A DNA stretch of 64,000 nt from Oceanicola sp. (GTDB lineage: Bacteria; Pseudomonadota; Alphaproteobacteria; Rhodobacterales; Rhodobacteraceae), in contig CP051231.1 of the NCBI GenBank assembly GCA_017792405.1, positions 2,225,246 through 2,289,245 of the forward strand, written 5' to 3'. The translations under genes were made by a program, and so were the position numbers. The notes beneath the pieces were generated by a model, which saw nothing but the letters and a program-made list of their open reading frames with translations, was not told the origin of the DNA and searched no databases. Shown one piece after another: positions 35,132 through 43,992 of this stretch (position 1 is its first letter; every line of letters begins with the position of its first letter).

Positions 35132-35454
35132 ACGCCCGCGCTCCGAGCCACGCCGAACTCAATCTGGTGAAGATCATCCGCCGGTCGGAGGCGGGTCTTA
35201 GGCTGGCCGTGGCCGATCTTAAGGTCGAACCAACTAAGCAGTTGGCGAGCCGGATCGCGGAAGAGGTGGACGTGTTGTCGGGGGCGATTGCCCAACTCGC
35301 CCGTGTGATCGACTTCGACATCCTCGAAGACACGCCAGCACCGCGCGGAAGCGGACCTGACTTCCTCGACATTGCGGAGCGCGTGCTGGCCGTGATGGAG
35401 GGCCGGGTGTGCCCGACTTGCGGGTGCCCGTGCCGAGACCATCAACCCGGCTGA
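35125..35454 (+). CDS. Unknown protein with C-terminal Cys cluster
   Basis: 109 aa from the ATG that overlaps the previous stop. The body is helical (LNLVKIIRRSEAGLRLAVAD) and the C-terminus has CPTCGCPC, a possible metal site. No family recognised. It continues the overlapping small-gene chain. Confidence 0.5.
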   Translation: MLNARAPSHAELNLVKIIRRSEAGLRLAVADLKVEPTKQLASRIAEEVDVLSGAIAQLARVIDFDILEDTPAPRGSGPDFLDIAERVLAVMEGRVCPTCGCPCRDHQPG

Positions 35455-35540
35455 CGCCGGTCATCAACCAACCGGCCACGCGCGGGTGCGCTCAAAGCCG
35501 GTCGAAACCAACTAACACCTCACCTCTAGGAGCTTACCAC

Positions 35541-35957
35541 ATGCACCCTCTTGACCTCACCCTGTGCCACCGTGGCGCGGGGGTCGCGGCCCTCGCCCAA
35601 GCGTGGGACTGCGAGAACCCGAAAGACGCCTACGCCGCCCCCCGTCTCGGGCTTGCGACCGCCATCAACTTCTTCCTCGACGAACTGCCCGGCCTCCGCC
35701 GTCAGGCGGAGTTGCTGGCCGACTATGTGGCCGACATCGTGGACCACGACGAATGCGAAGTGCTGCGCCTGTCGGAGGTCCAAGTCGCACTCCATCTTGA
35801 TCCGATCCGGGCCGAGGTGGTGCTGAACTTGATGGGCCTGACCCGCACCTTCGGGGACGTGTTCACGTCGCAGAGAAACGGCGGCAAGAAGGTGCCTGTG
35901 GACCTCGATGACTTCGAGCTTCCCGCGACCCGCAAGGTGGTGAGCCTACGGAACTGA
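35541..35957 (+). CDS. Island protein of unknown function upstream of the primase
   Basis: 138 aa from the ATG that follows TAGGAG at good spacing. Mostly helical with acidic stretches (RRQAELLADYVADIVDHDEC) and a C-terminal part suggestive of a winged-helix (SEVQVALHLDPIRAEVVLNL). It precedes the replication gene by 148 bp, so a regulatory or replication-initiator accessory role is conceivable but unproven. Confidence 0.6.
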   Translation: MHPLDLTLCHRGAGVAALAQAWDCENPKDAYAAPRLGLATAINFFLDELPGLRRQAELLADYVADIVDHDECEVLRLSEVQVALHLDPIRAEVVLNLMGLTRTFGDVFTSQRNGGKKVPVDLDDFELPATRKVVSLRN

Positions 35958-36105
35958 CTCAAGCCCTTTTTCGCTTCAAGTGAAGTTTTTTCTTGACGAG
36001 CGCGGCGATTCGGTGGGTGCTTGGCGAATCAATCCTGTGAGTTAATGACACAGGGCACGGCCCGCCCGCCGTTATCCAACACAAACCTTAGAAGAGCAGA
36101 TACCA

Positions 36106-39100
36106 ATGACTGACACTCACCAAACGTCCTTCGGGGCGAACAATCCCTCTATGCCTGCCGACCTCCTGACGGAGGTGATCTCCTACCTTGAAGAGTCGAC
36201 CGACGCCCCCAAACGCTGGGGGGATGCGGAGGTGTTGGGCGACCTCCACTCGCCCGAGTCCCGCGCCGTGTTGGAATCCTCTATCACAGTGCTGGTGGCC
36301 CCGAGCCGCCAGACGCCGGGGAAGAAATGGGAACTGGCGACGGGGATCGTTGATGAGATGATCGACGGCGATCTGGCACGGCATCCGGTGGAGGCTGAAA
36401 AGGACGGGAGGTCGATTTGCTTCGCCGCCAGCCCGCGCACCAACACTCGCAAGGCCGGTGGTCGCACCATCGAATACGGCTGGCGGGCGAAGGACAAGAT
36501 CACCTCTGTCTCGGCCATCGCTATCGACGTTGACGGAACCGACACCTTCGCCCGTGTGACCGAGAAGGCGCAGGAACTGGGCTGGTTCCACGTCGCCTAC
36601 ACGACGCACTCTCACGCGGCGAAGAGCACGCCTAACGGCGAGCGGTTCCGGGTGATCCTGTTCCTGCGTGAGCCTTTCGACATCCCGGCAGGGAGTTCTC
36701 GGGATGAGGCCCGCCGTGAGGCGGTGGCCCGGTGGGAAGCCTTCTATGTCGGGGTCTGCGAGGCGCTGGGCCTGACGGAGATCGACGCCAGCGCGATGAA
36801 CGTCAATCAGATGATGTATGCGGCCCGCAGACCGTCTGAGGGTGCGCCGTTCAAGCACGTCATCTGCGGCGGCGGTTTCGTGGACGTTGACGCCGTGGTG
36901 CCGGGCGACCCGTCGAAATATCGGAAGAGCGACTGCCGCACCGGCGGAGGCGTCTCACTGGACGCCCAAGACACCGGCGAACCTGCTGTTCTGAGCGACG
37001 GGTTCGATGTCCGCGACTGGTATTGGGATGGTGGTAAAGACATCCTGATTGAGACCCTCTTGGACACCATCGGATTGGAAGACCGTGGGTCTTCCGGTGG
37101 TGGCCGGACGATCCTCTGCCCCAACGACGCCAACCACACGAACGCGGGTGATCCCAACGACGCCGGGTGCTGGGCTGCGGAAGGTTACAAAGAAGACAAC
37201 CTTTCGGTCATCACTTGTCACCACAAAGCCTGCCTTGGGCTTTGGACCGGCGACTTCTTGCGGATGATCGAACAGGCCATCCTCGACGGCCACGCCGAGT
37301 TGCCCGACGACTACCCGAGCTTCTCCGCGATGCTCTGCGACTCGGCGTTCGACCCCGATGAGATCGACGGGGAGGCTCCGCACTTCGACCCGCGCGACTA
37401 TGGCGTGGAAGAGGTGATTGAGGTCCAGCGTCTGGCCACCCCGAAGAAGGTGCAGAGAGCGTTTCAGACTGTGGCCGATGATGACCGGGCCGGGGACGAT
37501 CACTATGCCGCCCTCTACGCCGGGGTGGAGCTGGCCGGGAATAAGGTCAAGGCCGTGGAGGCGCTGGACGATCTTGTGAAGGAGCGGTTTGACTCCAACA
37601 AAGCCAAGGCGCTCAAGAAGAAGGGCACCGAACGCCTCAAGGCCGACCGTGCCGCTCACGCGGCGACGGTGGCGGCGGAAGACCGCGAGCGGGTGAAGGA
37701 AGCGATTGCACACGGGACGCCGAACAACGTGAGCCTCGACATCGCGGACCCGCTGGGGGACACGATGGAGGAAGCTCTGGCCACACTCTCGCATCGGTTC
37801 GTGCTCGCGGACGTAAACGGGAAGTTCCTCGCCCTGCGGAAGCCGGACCTTGCGGCCTTGCGGGAAACAGGGCGGACATTGCCGAGCATCTTCACGGCCC
37901 ACCGCTTGGAGGACTTCGTGAAGTTCCACGAAGATCGGTCGGTGGTGGTCGGGTCGGGCGAAGACGCGAAGTTGGAGAACCCGGCACGGGAGTTTGTGAG
38001 GACCGCTCCCCGCAAGAGCGGGGTGGTGTTCGCGCCGCACCCTGTCGCAGTCGGGACCAACGAGTTCAACATGTATTATGGGCGGACCTTGGAGCCGCTG
38101 GACGTGCCGTGCCTGACCATCGCGCGGTTCATCTTCCGCGTCATCTGTGGCGGGCGGAAACACCTTTGGCGGTGGGTGTTGCTTTGGCTCGCGCACATGG
38201 TCCAGCTCCCCGGCGAGAAGCCCGGCACCGCGATTGTGTCGCACGGTGCCGGTGGGACCGGGAAGTCCACCTTCGGGGTGATCTGCGAGAAGCTGACCGC
38301 CCCTCATAGCCGGACCTTGGAGAAGGGCGAGCACGTCACCGGGCGGTTCGCCAATGAGCACCTCGCCACCACCATCTGCGCTGTCTGCGCGGAGGCAGCA
38401 TTCGCCCGTGACCCGCGTGTGCGGAACGAACTCAAGGGCCTGATCACTTCCGAAACCCTCGCCGTTGAGGCCAAAGGGATGCCCGTGATCCAGATGAGCA
38501 GCTACCTCTGCCTGTTCTTCGACTCCAACGACGCCCACGCCGTGGCCATCGAGCGGAACGGCTCTGAACGGCGGTTCTTGGTGATGGAGGTCGCGGACAC
38601 CTATCGCGGCGACCGGGCCTATTGGAAGGCGCTCTACGCGGCGGTGGATGGTGACGAAATGCGCGGGTTTCTGCATTGGCTCCTGACGCTCAAACCCGAG
38701 CGGTTGGGCCTGACATGGGATGACGTGCGGGTGGCACCGACCACGCCCGAGCGGGACGCTATGAGCTACCAGAGCCTTCGCCCGGCGCATCGGGCCTTGC
38801 TCGACATCTTCGAGAACGGCGAGGTGACGCTGGTGGTGGGTGATTGCCCCGAGACCATCTATCTCGATGACGGGCCTGTGCGCCTGCCCATCGCCCCATT
38901 GCGGAGCTATCTCGCCGCGAAGGGGGACACACGCCAAGCTGACGACAGCGACCCGGTGAAGATCATGCACTTCCTCTTCGGGGAGAAGATCGGGGAACGG
39001 GTGGACCCTGTGACGGGCGAGAGGTCCGGCGGGTGGGTCACGGTGGAGACCCGGAGGGGCACACTTACACCCCGCGACGGCGGGAACACGCGATGGATTG

Positions 39101-39165
39101 AGTTCCCGCCTCGGCGGATGCTCTTGGATGAGATCGAAGAGCGGTTCGGTCGCGTGGTGGCGTAG
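36106..39165 (+). CDS. Primase/SF3 helicase replication protein
   Basis: 1019 aa, probably the replication initiator of the element. The N-terminal part (about 130-270) looks like an archaeo-eukaryotic primase-type domain: VSAIAIDVDGT supplies paired acidic residues and NGERFRVILFL follows. A Cys/His cluster between about 340 and 390 (CPNDANHT to TCHHKAC) could bind zinc. The C-terminal part has Walker A HGAGGTGKSTFG (about 705), then an acidic CAEAAFA Walker-B-like segment and FFDSNDAHAV, as in D5-like SF3 helicases of phages and satellites. The assignment is good for the helicase and moderate for the primase. Confidence 0.8.
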   Translation: MTDTHQTSFGANNPSMPADLLTEVISYLEESTDAPKRWGDAEVLGDLHSPESRAVLESSITVLVAPSRQTPGKKWELATGIVDEMIDGDLARHPVEAEKDGRSICFAASPRTNTRKAGGRTIEYGWRAKDKITSVSAIAIDVDGTDTFARVTEKAQELGWFHVAYTTHSHAAKSTPNGERFRVILFLREPFDIPAGSSRDEARREAVARWEAFYVGVCEALGLTEIDASAMNVNQMMYAARRPSEGAPFKHVICGGGFVDVDAVVPGDPSKYRKSDCRTGGGVSLDAQDTGEPAVLSDGFDVRDWYWDGGKDILIETLLDTIGLEDRGSSGGGRTILCPNDANHTNAGDPNDAGCWAAEGYKEDNLSVITCHHKACLGLWTGDFLRMIEQAILDGHAELPDDYPSFSAMLCDSAFDPDEIDGEAPHFDPRDYGVEEVIEVQRLATPKKVQRAFQTVADDDRAGDDHYAALYAGVELAGNKVKAVEALDDLVKERFDSNKAKALKKKGTERLKADRAAHAATVAAEDRERVKEAIAHGTPNNVSLDIADPLGDTMEEALATLSHRFVLADVNGKFLALRKPDLAALRETGRTLPSIFTAHRLEDFVKFHEDRSVVVGSGEDAKLENPAREFVRTAPRKSGVVFAPHPVAVGTNEFNMYYGRTLEPLDVPCLTIARFIFRVICGGRKHLWRWVLLWLAHMVQLPGEKPGTAIVSHGAGGTGKSTFGVICEKLTAPHSRTLEKGEHVTGRFANEHLATTICAVCAEAAFARDPRVRNELKGLITSETLAVEAKGMPVIQMSSYLCLFFDSNDAHAVAIERNGSERRFLVMEVADTYRGDRAYWKALYAAVDGDEMRGFLHWLLTLKPERLGLTWDDVRVAPTTPERDAMSYQSLRPAHRALLDIFENGEVTLVVGDCPETIYLDDGPVRLPIAPLRSYLAAKGDTRQADDSDPVKIMHFLFGEKIGERVDPVTGERSGGWVTVETRRGTLTPRDGGNTRWIEFPPRRMLLDEIEERFGRVVA

Positions 39166-39722
39166 TGGAGCGGGCGCGTAAGCGCCCCAACCTCCGATTA
39201 CCTCCAACAACCTCCGGGGTTCTTGGAGGCTGGTGGCGGTCAAAGGACCCATATTTTTACGGGCCCTTTCTCTTCCATATCCCCGACCTCCAAACCTCCA
39301 AGGGGAAATAGGAAAGACAAAGTGGCAGGGACACACACCCCCTAGAGACAGGGTGTGTGTCCCCGCCCCGAGATAAACGGCGACACTTTTGCTTGGAGGT
39401 TTGGAGGTTGGACCGGGCTTTACCCTCCCCGGCGGCAGTTGGCCCGCCTCCTGTAATAGTTTGCAAAAGCAACCAATATTTGCGCTCACAGCACACAATT
39501 ACATGACTCCCGCACATATCCACCAACGGGGCACCGCGAGCCGCCTCACACCCGAGCCGCCTCACGGCGGGAGTCCCCAGATCGGCCCCAACCCCCACCC
39601 AGAAGGCTCCCGGTCGCCACCCGGCGAAACACTCCGAGAGGGCGATTGTTTCCAGACTCGACCTAGGATTCCTGTTACACTTACTTAGGAAATCGCACAC
39701 GAATCGGCACCAAGGCCCCGAT
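39166..39722. other. Origin-like repeat region after the replication gene
   Basis: Non-coding, with three CCTCC repeats 10 bp apart (39191, 39201, 39211). A 13-bp inverted repeat pairs CCTCCAAACCTCC (39287-39299) with 39395-39407. Nested inside it is a perfect 13-bp hairpin (39328-39340 with 39351-39363, 10-nt loop). An A+T-rich patch follows at 39450-39500. Iteron-like repeats and strong hairpins beside a replication gene suggest an origin of replication. The 39408-39722 part shows no gene. Confidence 0.5.
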
Positions 39723-40436
39723 ATGAAAGGTTGTTCTTTAGTAAGTTTTACTCCTGCATTCGCCTACCTCCGCACGTCCAGCGCCGCGAACATCGGTCAG
39801 GACAAAGACTCCGACACCCGCCAACGGGTGGCCATCGAGAGCTACGCCGCCGCGAACGGGTATCGGATCGTCGGCACCTTCACCGATGAAGCAGTCAGCG
39901 GCACCGACCCCATCGAGTCTCGCCCCGGCATGATGGACCTGCTTGCCGCCGTCCTGTCCAATGGCACTCGCACCATTATCGTTGAAAGCCCTGACCGCTT
40001 CGCCCGCGACGCTGTGGTGCAGGAGCTAGGCCACCGAATGCTCAAAGAGCGCGGCGTGGCCCTCATCCCGTCCACCGCCCCGGATTACTTCCTGCACGAC
40101 ACACCGACCTCAGAGCTTGTCAGAGCCATCCTCGGGGCCGTCAGCGCCTTCGACCGCCGCCAGACCGTAGACGAGCTCCGCGCCTCACGGGACCGCGCCA
40201 GTGAGCGCCTAGGGCGGCGTGTAGAGGGCCGGAAGCCGGTGGCCGATGCCACGACCCACGCGGAAGCCAAGCGCCTCTATCGGAAGTCACCCAAGACTGG
40301 GCAGCGGCGGACCCTCCGCGCTATCGCAGCCGAGCTGGCCAGACTCGGCCACGTCTCCCCAACCGGCGAGCCGCACCATGCGAACACCATCCGCCGCATG
40401 TTACAGCGCGAGGGCGTGTATCAAGCCAGCACCTAG
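39723..40436 (+). CDS. Serine recombinase (resolvase/invertase type)
   Basis: 237 aa. The N-terminal resolvase domain has AYLRTSSAANIGQDKDS with the nucleophilic Ser at about residue 19, then IIVESPDRFARDA with the conserved Arg, and the long helix region around SAFDRRQTVDELRASRDRAS. A C-terminal helix-turn-helix segment follows (GQRRTLRAIAAELARLGH and HANTIRRMLQREG). It resembles small serine recombinases of plasmids and phages. Its role here, such as multimer resolution of a replicating form, is inferred. Confidence 0.85.
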   Translation: MKGCSLVSFTPAFAYLRTSSAANIGQDKDSDTRQRVAIESYAAANGYRIVGTFTDEAVSGTDPIESRPGMMDLLAAVLSNGTRTIIVESPDRFARDAVVQELGHRMLKERGVALIPSTAPDYFLHDTPTSELVRAILGAVSAFDRRQTVDELRASRDRASERLGRRVEGRKPVADATTHAEAKRLYRKSPKTGQRRTLRAIAAELARLGHVSPTGEPHHANTIRRMLQREGVYQAST

Positions 40437-40836
40437 ACCGCAGACCTCACAGCGCCCCTCTGACGCCCACCACAACCCCGCAGGCTCGCTCACCACCGGC
40501 TCAACCCCGAGCGGGCCTGTCGCGTCCTACAGTGCCTCTGAGAGCCCTTGAACGCCCCGTCACCGACACTGAAACAGAGGGGCCCCAGGCGGGGGGATTG
40601 GGGCTGATCTTGAAACGGGCACGGTGGCTACATGCACCGGATTCACCACCCGGCAAGCAGGCCACCACGCGCCTGACGGCGCTCCCCCCCAAATCACCGC
40701 TTGACCCTCCCTGCCTCCCTTTAGTATGACGCGCGACTGCCCGTAGTGAATTGATTTGCAAGGAAAAATCACAAAGTTCGCAAAGCTGGCAAGCGACACT
40801 CACAACGCGCAAAACCGGACAACTGATAGGAACACA
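40437..40836. other. Intergenic region with a candidate promoter
   Basis: 400 bp without a supported gene. A plus-strand promoter is plausible: TTGACC at 40701-40706 and TATGAC at 40725-40730 with an 18-bp spacer, about 105 bp before the next start. The stretch before it is G+C-rich with C-runs. Confidence 0.5.
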
Positions 40837-41094
40837 ATGACACAGACACCACACACTCTCACTAGAACCGAACTGGCGGACTATGTCTGGGCAAACAGAG
40901 ATGCCGTTTTCGGGGCCATCTCCGAACTCCCCCCAGAAACACGCGCCAAGGTGTTCGCAGGCGTAGCCCAAAGGCTCGCCGAAAGGATCGAAAAGATGCC
41001 GTCTGGTCCTGAGAGAGCCAGCACCTTGGAGGCGTGCTCTACTTTTAGCGAACTCAGCATGAGTGCCGCAGACGAAGCCAGCAGGGCCAGCTAA
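40837..41094 (+). CDS. Small island protein of unknown function
   Basis: 85 aa (MTQTPHTLTRTELADYVWAN onward), acidic and helical, with AGGAACACA before the ATG. An upstream in-frame start would add 27 residues but lacks a ribosome site. No recognised family. It follows a plausible promoter and precedes another unknown gene. Confidence 0.55.
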   Translation: MTQTPHTLTRTELADYVWANRDAVFGAISELPPETRAKVFAGVAQRLAERIEKMPSGPERASTLEACSTFSELSMSAADEASRAS

Positions 41095-41174
41095 CCGCCC
41101 TCTTGGGCGGCATCTCTCCCTGCCGCCCAAGTGCCTGCCCGCGCCATCAAGGGCAACCACATGAAAGGACCGCA

Positions 41175-41750
41175 ATGACACGACCCAACCCTAACCTGCA
41201 TACCTCCGGTGAGAGCTTCACAGCGCAACTCGCCACTTGGTTGGCGGAAGAAAATGACCCCCACACACAAATCGCAGTGGCCCGCCGCAACTGGGGTCAC
41301 ATTAATCCCGACCACCCGCAAACCCGGCAAGTGATTGACTGCCTAACGGAGGCTCGCAGGGTGGTCCCGCTTCCTGAAACCCTGTTCGACTTCGAGCGGA
41401 ATATCTACCCCGCACAGGGGCACCGAGACTTGGTGCATGGCACGATACTGCTTGAAGCCGGAGTTGGCGATTTAGAGGGTGCAGTAAGTGAAGCGATCAA
41501 CAGGCCCTATCCCTTCGATCATCGGGATTTCTGTGTAACCAAGGACATGGCGCGAAACCGGCACGGATCGCCCGGCGAAGGGTTTCAGGAAGTGGCCTTC
41601 AGCCTCATCTGTCCTGAGGATCAAATCTTGTTCTACTACTACCGCCGCGAGGGTTTCTACGAACCTGTGTGGCGAGGTGCGGGCATCCTAACCGCCAGCT
41701 CCATTGAGGTTCGGATTGGCGATGGGGATTGGATCCCCGCCTACTTCTGA
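41175..41750 (+). CDS. Unknown island protein
   Basis: 191 aa from the ATG after AAAGGACCGC. Soluble, with aromatic-rich C-terminal half (EDQILFYYYRREGFYEPVWR). No recognised motif or family. It probably forms a transcription unit with the 85-aa gene upstream, 80 bp away. Confidence 0.6.
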   Translation: MTRPNPNLHTSGESFTAQLATWLAEENDPHTQIAVARRNWGHINPDHPQTRQVIDCLTEARRVVPLPETLFDFERNIYPAQGHRDLVHGTILLEAGVGDLEGAVSEAINRPYPFDHRDFCVTKDMARNRHGSPGEGFQEVAFSLICPEDQILFYYYRREGFYEPVWRGAGILTASSIEVRIGDGDWIPAYF

Positions 41751-41890
41751 CCCGCGCGGTGATGTGGGACAAAACCACACCCTTATGCCTGCCCTGCGCA
41801 GTCAGGCGCAAATGCGCGGAGGCGCGATCCCCCGAGTGTATCTCCACTGAGTTAAATTTGAAGGCGGTTATCGTGAGGCCCGCAGCGCCG

Positions 41891-42502
41891 CTAGGACTTC
41901 TTGTTGGAACAAAGGTGCCATGAATCCTGCACCGTCTTGCGCCAGACGCCGCCGAATTTTGCGGGCTTGGTCTCGCCCGTGTAGATCGACTTTGGCGCGG
42001 AAACGTAGTCCATGGACCCGTCGTAGTCGTCTCCGAAACCGTCATGGAACTCGGGTTCGGGGGCAGCAACTTCCGCCCGCTCCGCAAGGGATTGTGCGAC
42101 CGTATCGAGGTCCGCCAGTTCGGACAGGAGCGCCTTGCGTCGGTTCCCGTTGTTGTCCCGCCGGGTTACGATGCGCAAGTTCGTCGGTCTGTTGTCAGAT
42201 GGATTGTGGTTCACGTGATCCACATCGAAGTCACGCGGAATCCATTTGCCGAGGGTCACCGCTGCGATGAAGCGATGTGAGAGGATCGACTTGGGGCCGT
42301 GTTCAAACCACAAATAGTCATGACCTTCCCGACTTTTGCTGTTGTTCGGCCTCTCGCCACCAACGGTGCCCGCCGCGTAGTCAAATGGGGTATCCTCAAT
42401 GACCTCTTCCAAGTCGGGGTATGGGAGTTCATGTGGTCGCTCTGTCTCATAAGGCTGCGCTAGCGTTGCCTTCACGTATTCCAAATCCCTCATTCGTCGC
42501 AC
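41891..42502 (-). CDS. HNH endonuclease
   Basis: 203 aa with a homing-type HNH core in its middle: DFDVDHVNHNPSDNRPTNLR followed by IVTRRDNNGNR. The first His-Asp pair, the Asn and the later Asn/His positions match the HNH_3 pattern. Residues 60-85 (REGHDYLWFEHGPKSILSHR) look like an AP2/NUMOD-like flank. It is the last gene before attR. It may be a homing-like nuclease or a packaging or defence nuclease. Confidence 0.78.
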   Translation of the reverse strand: MRRMRDLEYVKATLAQPYETERPHELPYPDLEEVIEDTPFDYAAGTVGGERPNNSKSREGHDYLWFEHGPKSILSHRFIAAVTLGKWIPRDFDVDHVNHNPSDNRPTNLRIVTRRDNNGNRRKALLSELADLDTVAQSLAERAEVAAPEPEFHDGFGDDYDGSMDYVSAPKSIYTGETKPAKFGGVWRKTVQDSWHLCSNKKS

Positions 42503-42633
42503 CGCTCCATCTCAATCGCTTTCCGATGCTAAGGGCCTTCGGCCTCCCACGCTAGATAGCTACGACAACTGGAGGTCGTCTGGCGGCGTCAGCCGGGCCT
42601 AACCGCAATGTGCAGAACCGGAAGTGCTCCTGA

Positions 42634-42650
42634 CCGTGCAACTTGCACGC
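42634..42650. promoter_or_regulatory. Copy of the attL-proximal palindrome near attR
   Basis: ACCGTGCAACTTGCACG here is identical to 27441-27457. It lies 92 bp inside the right attachment repeat, mirroring the 84 bp distance at the left end, which fits paired recombinase arm sites. The flanking 42503-42742 stretch has no gene. Confidence 0.65.
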
Positions 42651-42742
42651 TGAAAAGCTAAATGGCCCCAATATCTTAGCCGGACACAAAAAATAGCACC
42701 TTTCAAGTAGTTGAAATCTTTTCTATTTCTGACCGTGTATTT

Positions 42743-42788
42743 CTTGCCAAGGTTAGGGTCGTGAGTTCGAATCTCATCGCCCGCTCCA
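42743..42788 (+). repeat. Right attachment repeat (attR, 46 bp)
   Basis: Exact copy of the 3' part of tRNA-Gly (27312-27357) without the 5' half, so it is not a functional tRNA. It marks the right island boundary; chromosomal sequence resumes after it. Confidence 0.95.
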
Positions 42789-42836
42789 GAGAGTTTCCTT
42801 CACAGATCAGATCGTGAGACCGGCGCAGTTTGCGCC

Positions 42837-43817
42837 TTACGCGCTCGCGTGCACGTCACCCGGCGCGAAGGCGCGAAAACGGGCGGGATCGATCCCCTCT
42901 GCCGCGAGAGCGCGGGCGAGCAGTTCCACCGGTTCCTCGCGCGGCTCGTCGGTCAGCTGGAAGGTGCCCCAGTGAATCCCCAGCGCCTGCCGCGCGCCGA
43001 CATCCTTGTAAATCTGCACCGCCTCCTCCGGTCCGACATGCTGGTTAGCCATGAACCAGCGCGGCGCGTAGGCCCCGATAGGGATGAGCGCAATATCGGG
43101 TGCGCCGTGGCGGGCGCGGATGTCATGAAAGATCGCACCGTCGCCGTATCCGGTATCCCCTGCAAACCAGATCGAGCCCTTCGGTGTATCGATCCAATGG
43201 CCCGACCAAAGCGCCATCCGCCTGTCACGCAACCCGCGGGACGACCAGTGGTTGGCGGGCGTCAGCGTCACCTGCGCCCCCTCTCCCAGCGCAACGGCTT
43301 CATGCCAATCCGCCACCGCCACCCGCGCCCCGCGCACCGCCCGCCGCACCGTCGCGTCGGTGCCCAGCGGCATGATCATCAGCGGGGCGTGCGCCGCATG
43401 AAGGCGGCGGAGCGTGGCCAGATCGAGGTGGTCATAATGGTTGTGACTGAGCAGCACCGCGTCGATCTTAGGCAGGTCGTCAAACTTCACCCCGGGCGCG
43501 GTGACCCGCTTCGGCCCGGCAAACCGCACCGGGCTGGCACGGTCTGACCAGACCGGATCTGTCAAAATATTCAGCCCCGCCACCTGAATGAGCACGCTCG
43601 CATGGCCCACCATCGTGAGCCGGGACGCGTCACTTCGGGCGGGCGGTGTGGCAAGGGTCACATCCACGTGCCGTGGCCACTTTGCGCGCTCACCATTGCG
43701 ATGCCACTTCCATAGGTCGCCAAAGCCCCGATCCGGCAAGGGCTGGCCGGGCGAGAAAAACCGCAGCCCGTCAAAGTTGCTGCGGGCCGGGCCTGTATAG
43801 TAGCGATTTCTGGGCAT
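42837..43817 (-). CDS. MBL-fold metallohydrolase (NAPE-PLD/UlaG-like)
   Basis: 326 aa metallo-beta-lactamase fold hydrolase. Zinc ligands are visible in LSHNHYDHLDLATL (HxHxDH), WSSRGLRDRR nearby, and later FAGDTGYGDG and LGIHWGTFQLTDEP. The N-terminal FDGLRFFSPGQP and WPRHVDVTLATPP segments fit the bacterial NAPE-PLD-like group. The substrate is unknown. First chromosomal gene after the island. Confidence 0.88.
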   Translation of the reverse strand: MPRNRYYTGPARSNFDGLRFFSPGQPLPDRGFGDLWKWHRNGERAKWPRHVDVTLATPPARSDASRLTMVGHASVLIQVAGLNILTDPVWSDRASPVRFAGPKRVTAPGVKFDDLPKIDAVLLSHNHYDHLDLATLRRLHAAHAPLMIMPLGTDATVRRAVRGARVAVADWHEAVALGEGAQVTLTPANHWSSRGLRDRRMALWSGHWIDTPKGSIWFAGDTGYGDGAIFHDIRARHGAPDIALIPIGAYAPRWFMANQHVGPEEAVQIYKDVGARQALGIHWGTFQLTDEPREEPVELLARALAAEGIDPARFRAFAPGDVHASA

Positions 43818-43992
43818 GGTTTGCGGCTCCGTTCAGTGCCTTTTTCAGCTAGTCCCTCCGCGCCCGCATGCAAAGCCCACGCCGCAAGATTCCGGCGCAC
43901 TACCCGCCGCCTCACGCCCATCACTATTGGTTGAAGCGTGGCCGAATTTCGCTAGGCTCTAAGCATTGATTGCGCCTGAGGGAATTTGACAG

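Larger units (their letters stand above)
27358..42788 (+). mobile_element. Integrated genomic island in tRNA-Gly
   Basis: Element of 15.4 kb bounded by the 46-bp repeats. It carries a tyrosine integrase beside attL, a candidate defence operon, overlapping small genes with a terminase-like protein, a primase/helicase, a serine recombinase and an HNH nuclease. Several parts are A+T-richer than the flanks, and no core genes are inside. No capsid, portal, tail or conjugation genes are recognisable, so a phage satellite or a cryptic integrative plasmid-like element fits better than a prophage. Confidence 0.92.

Noticed and set aside
36955..39498. Long minus-strand open frame opposite the primase/helicase
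   Set aside because: The plus strand carries recognisable helicase motifs; the reverse frame has none.
42743..42788. Second tRNA-Gly gene
   Set aside because: Only the 3' part from the anticodon loop onward is present; acceptor 5' strand and D arm are missing.
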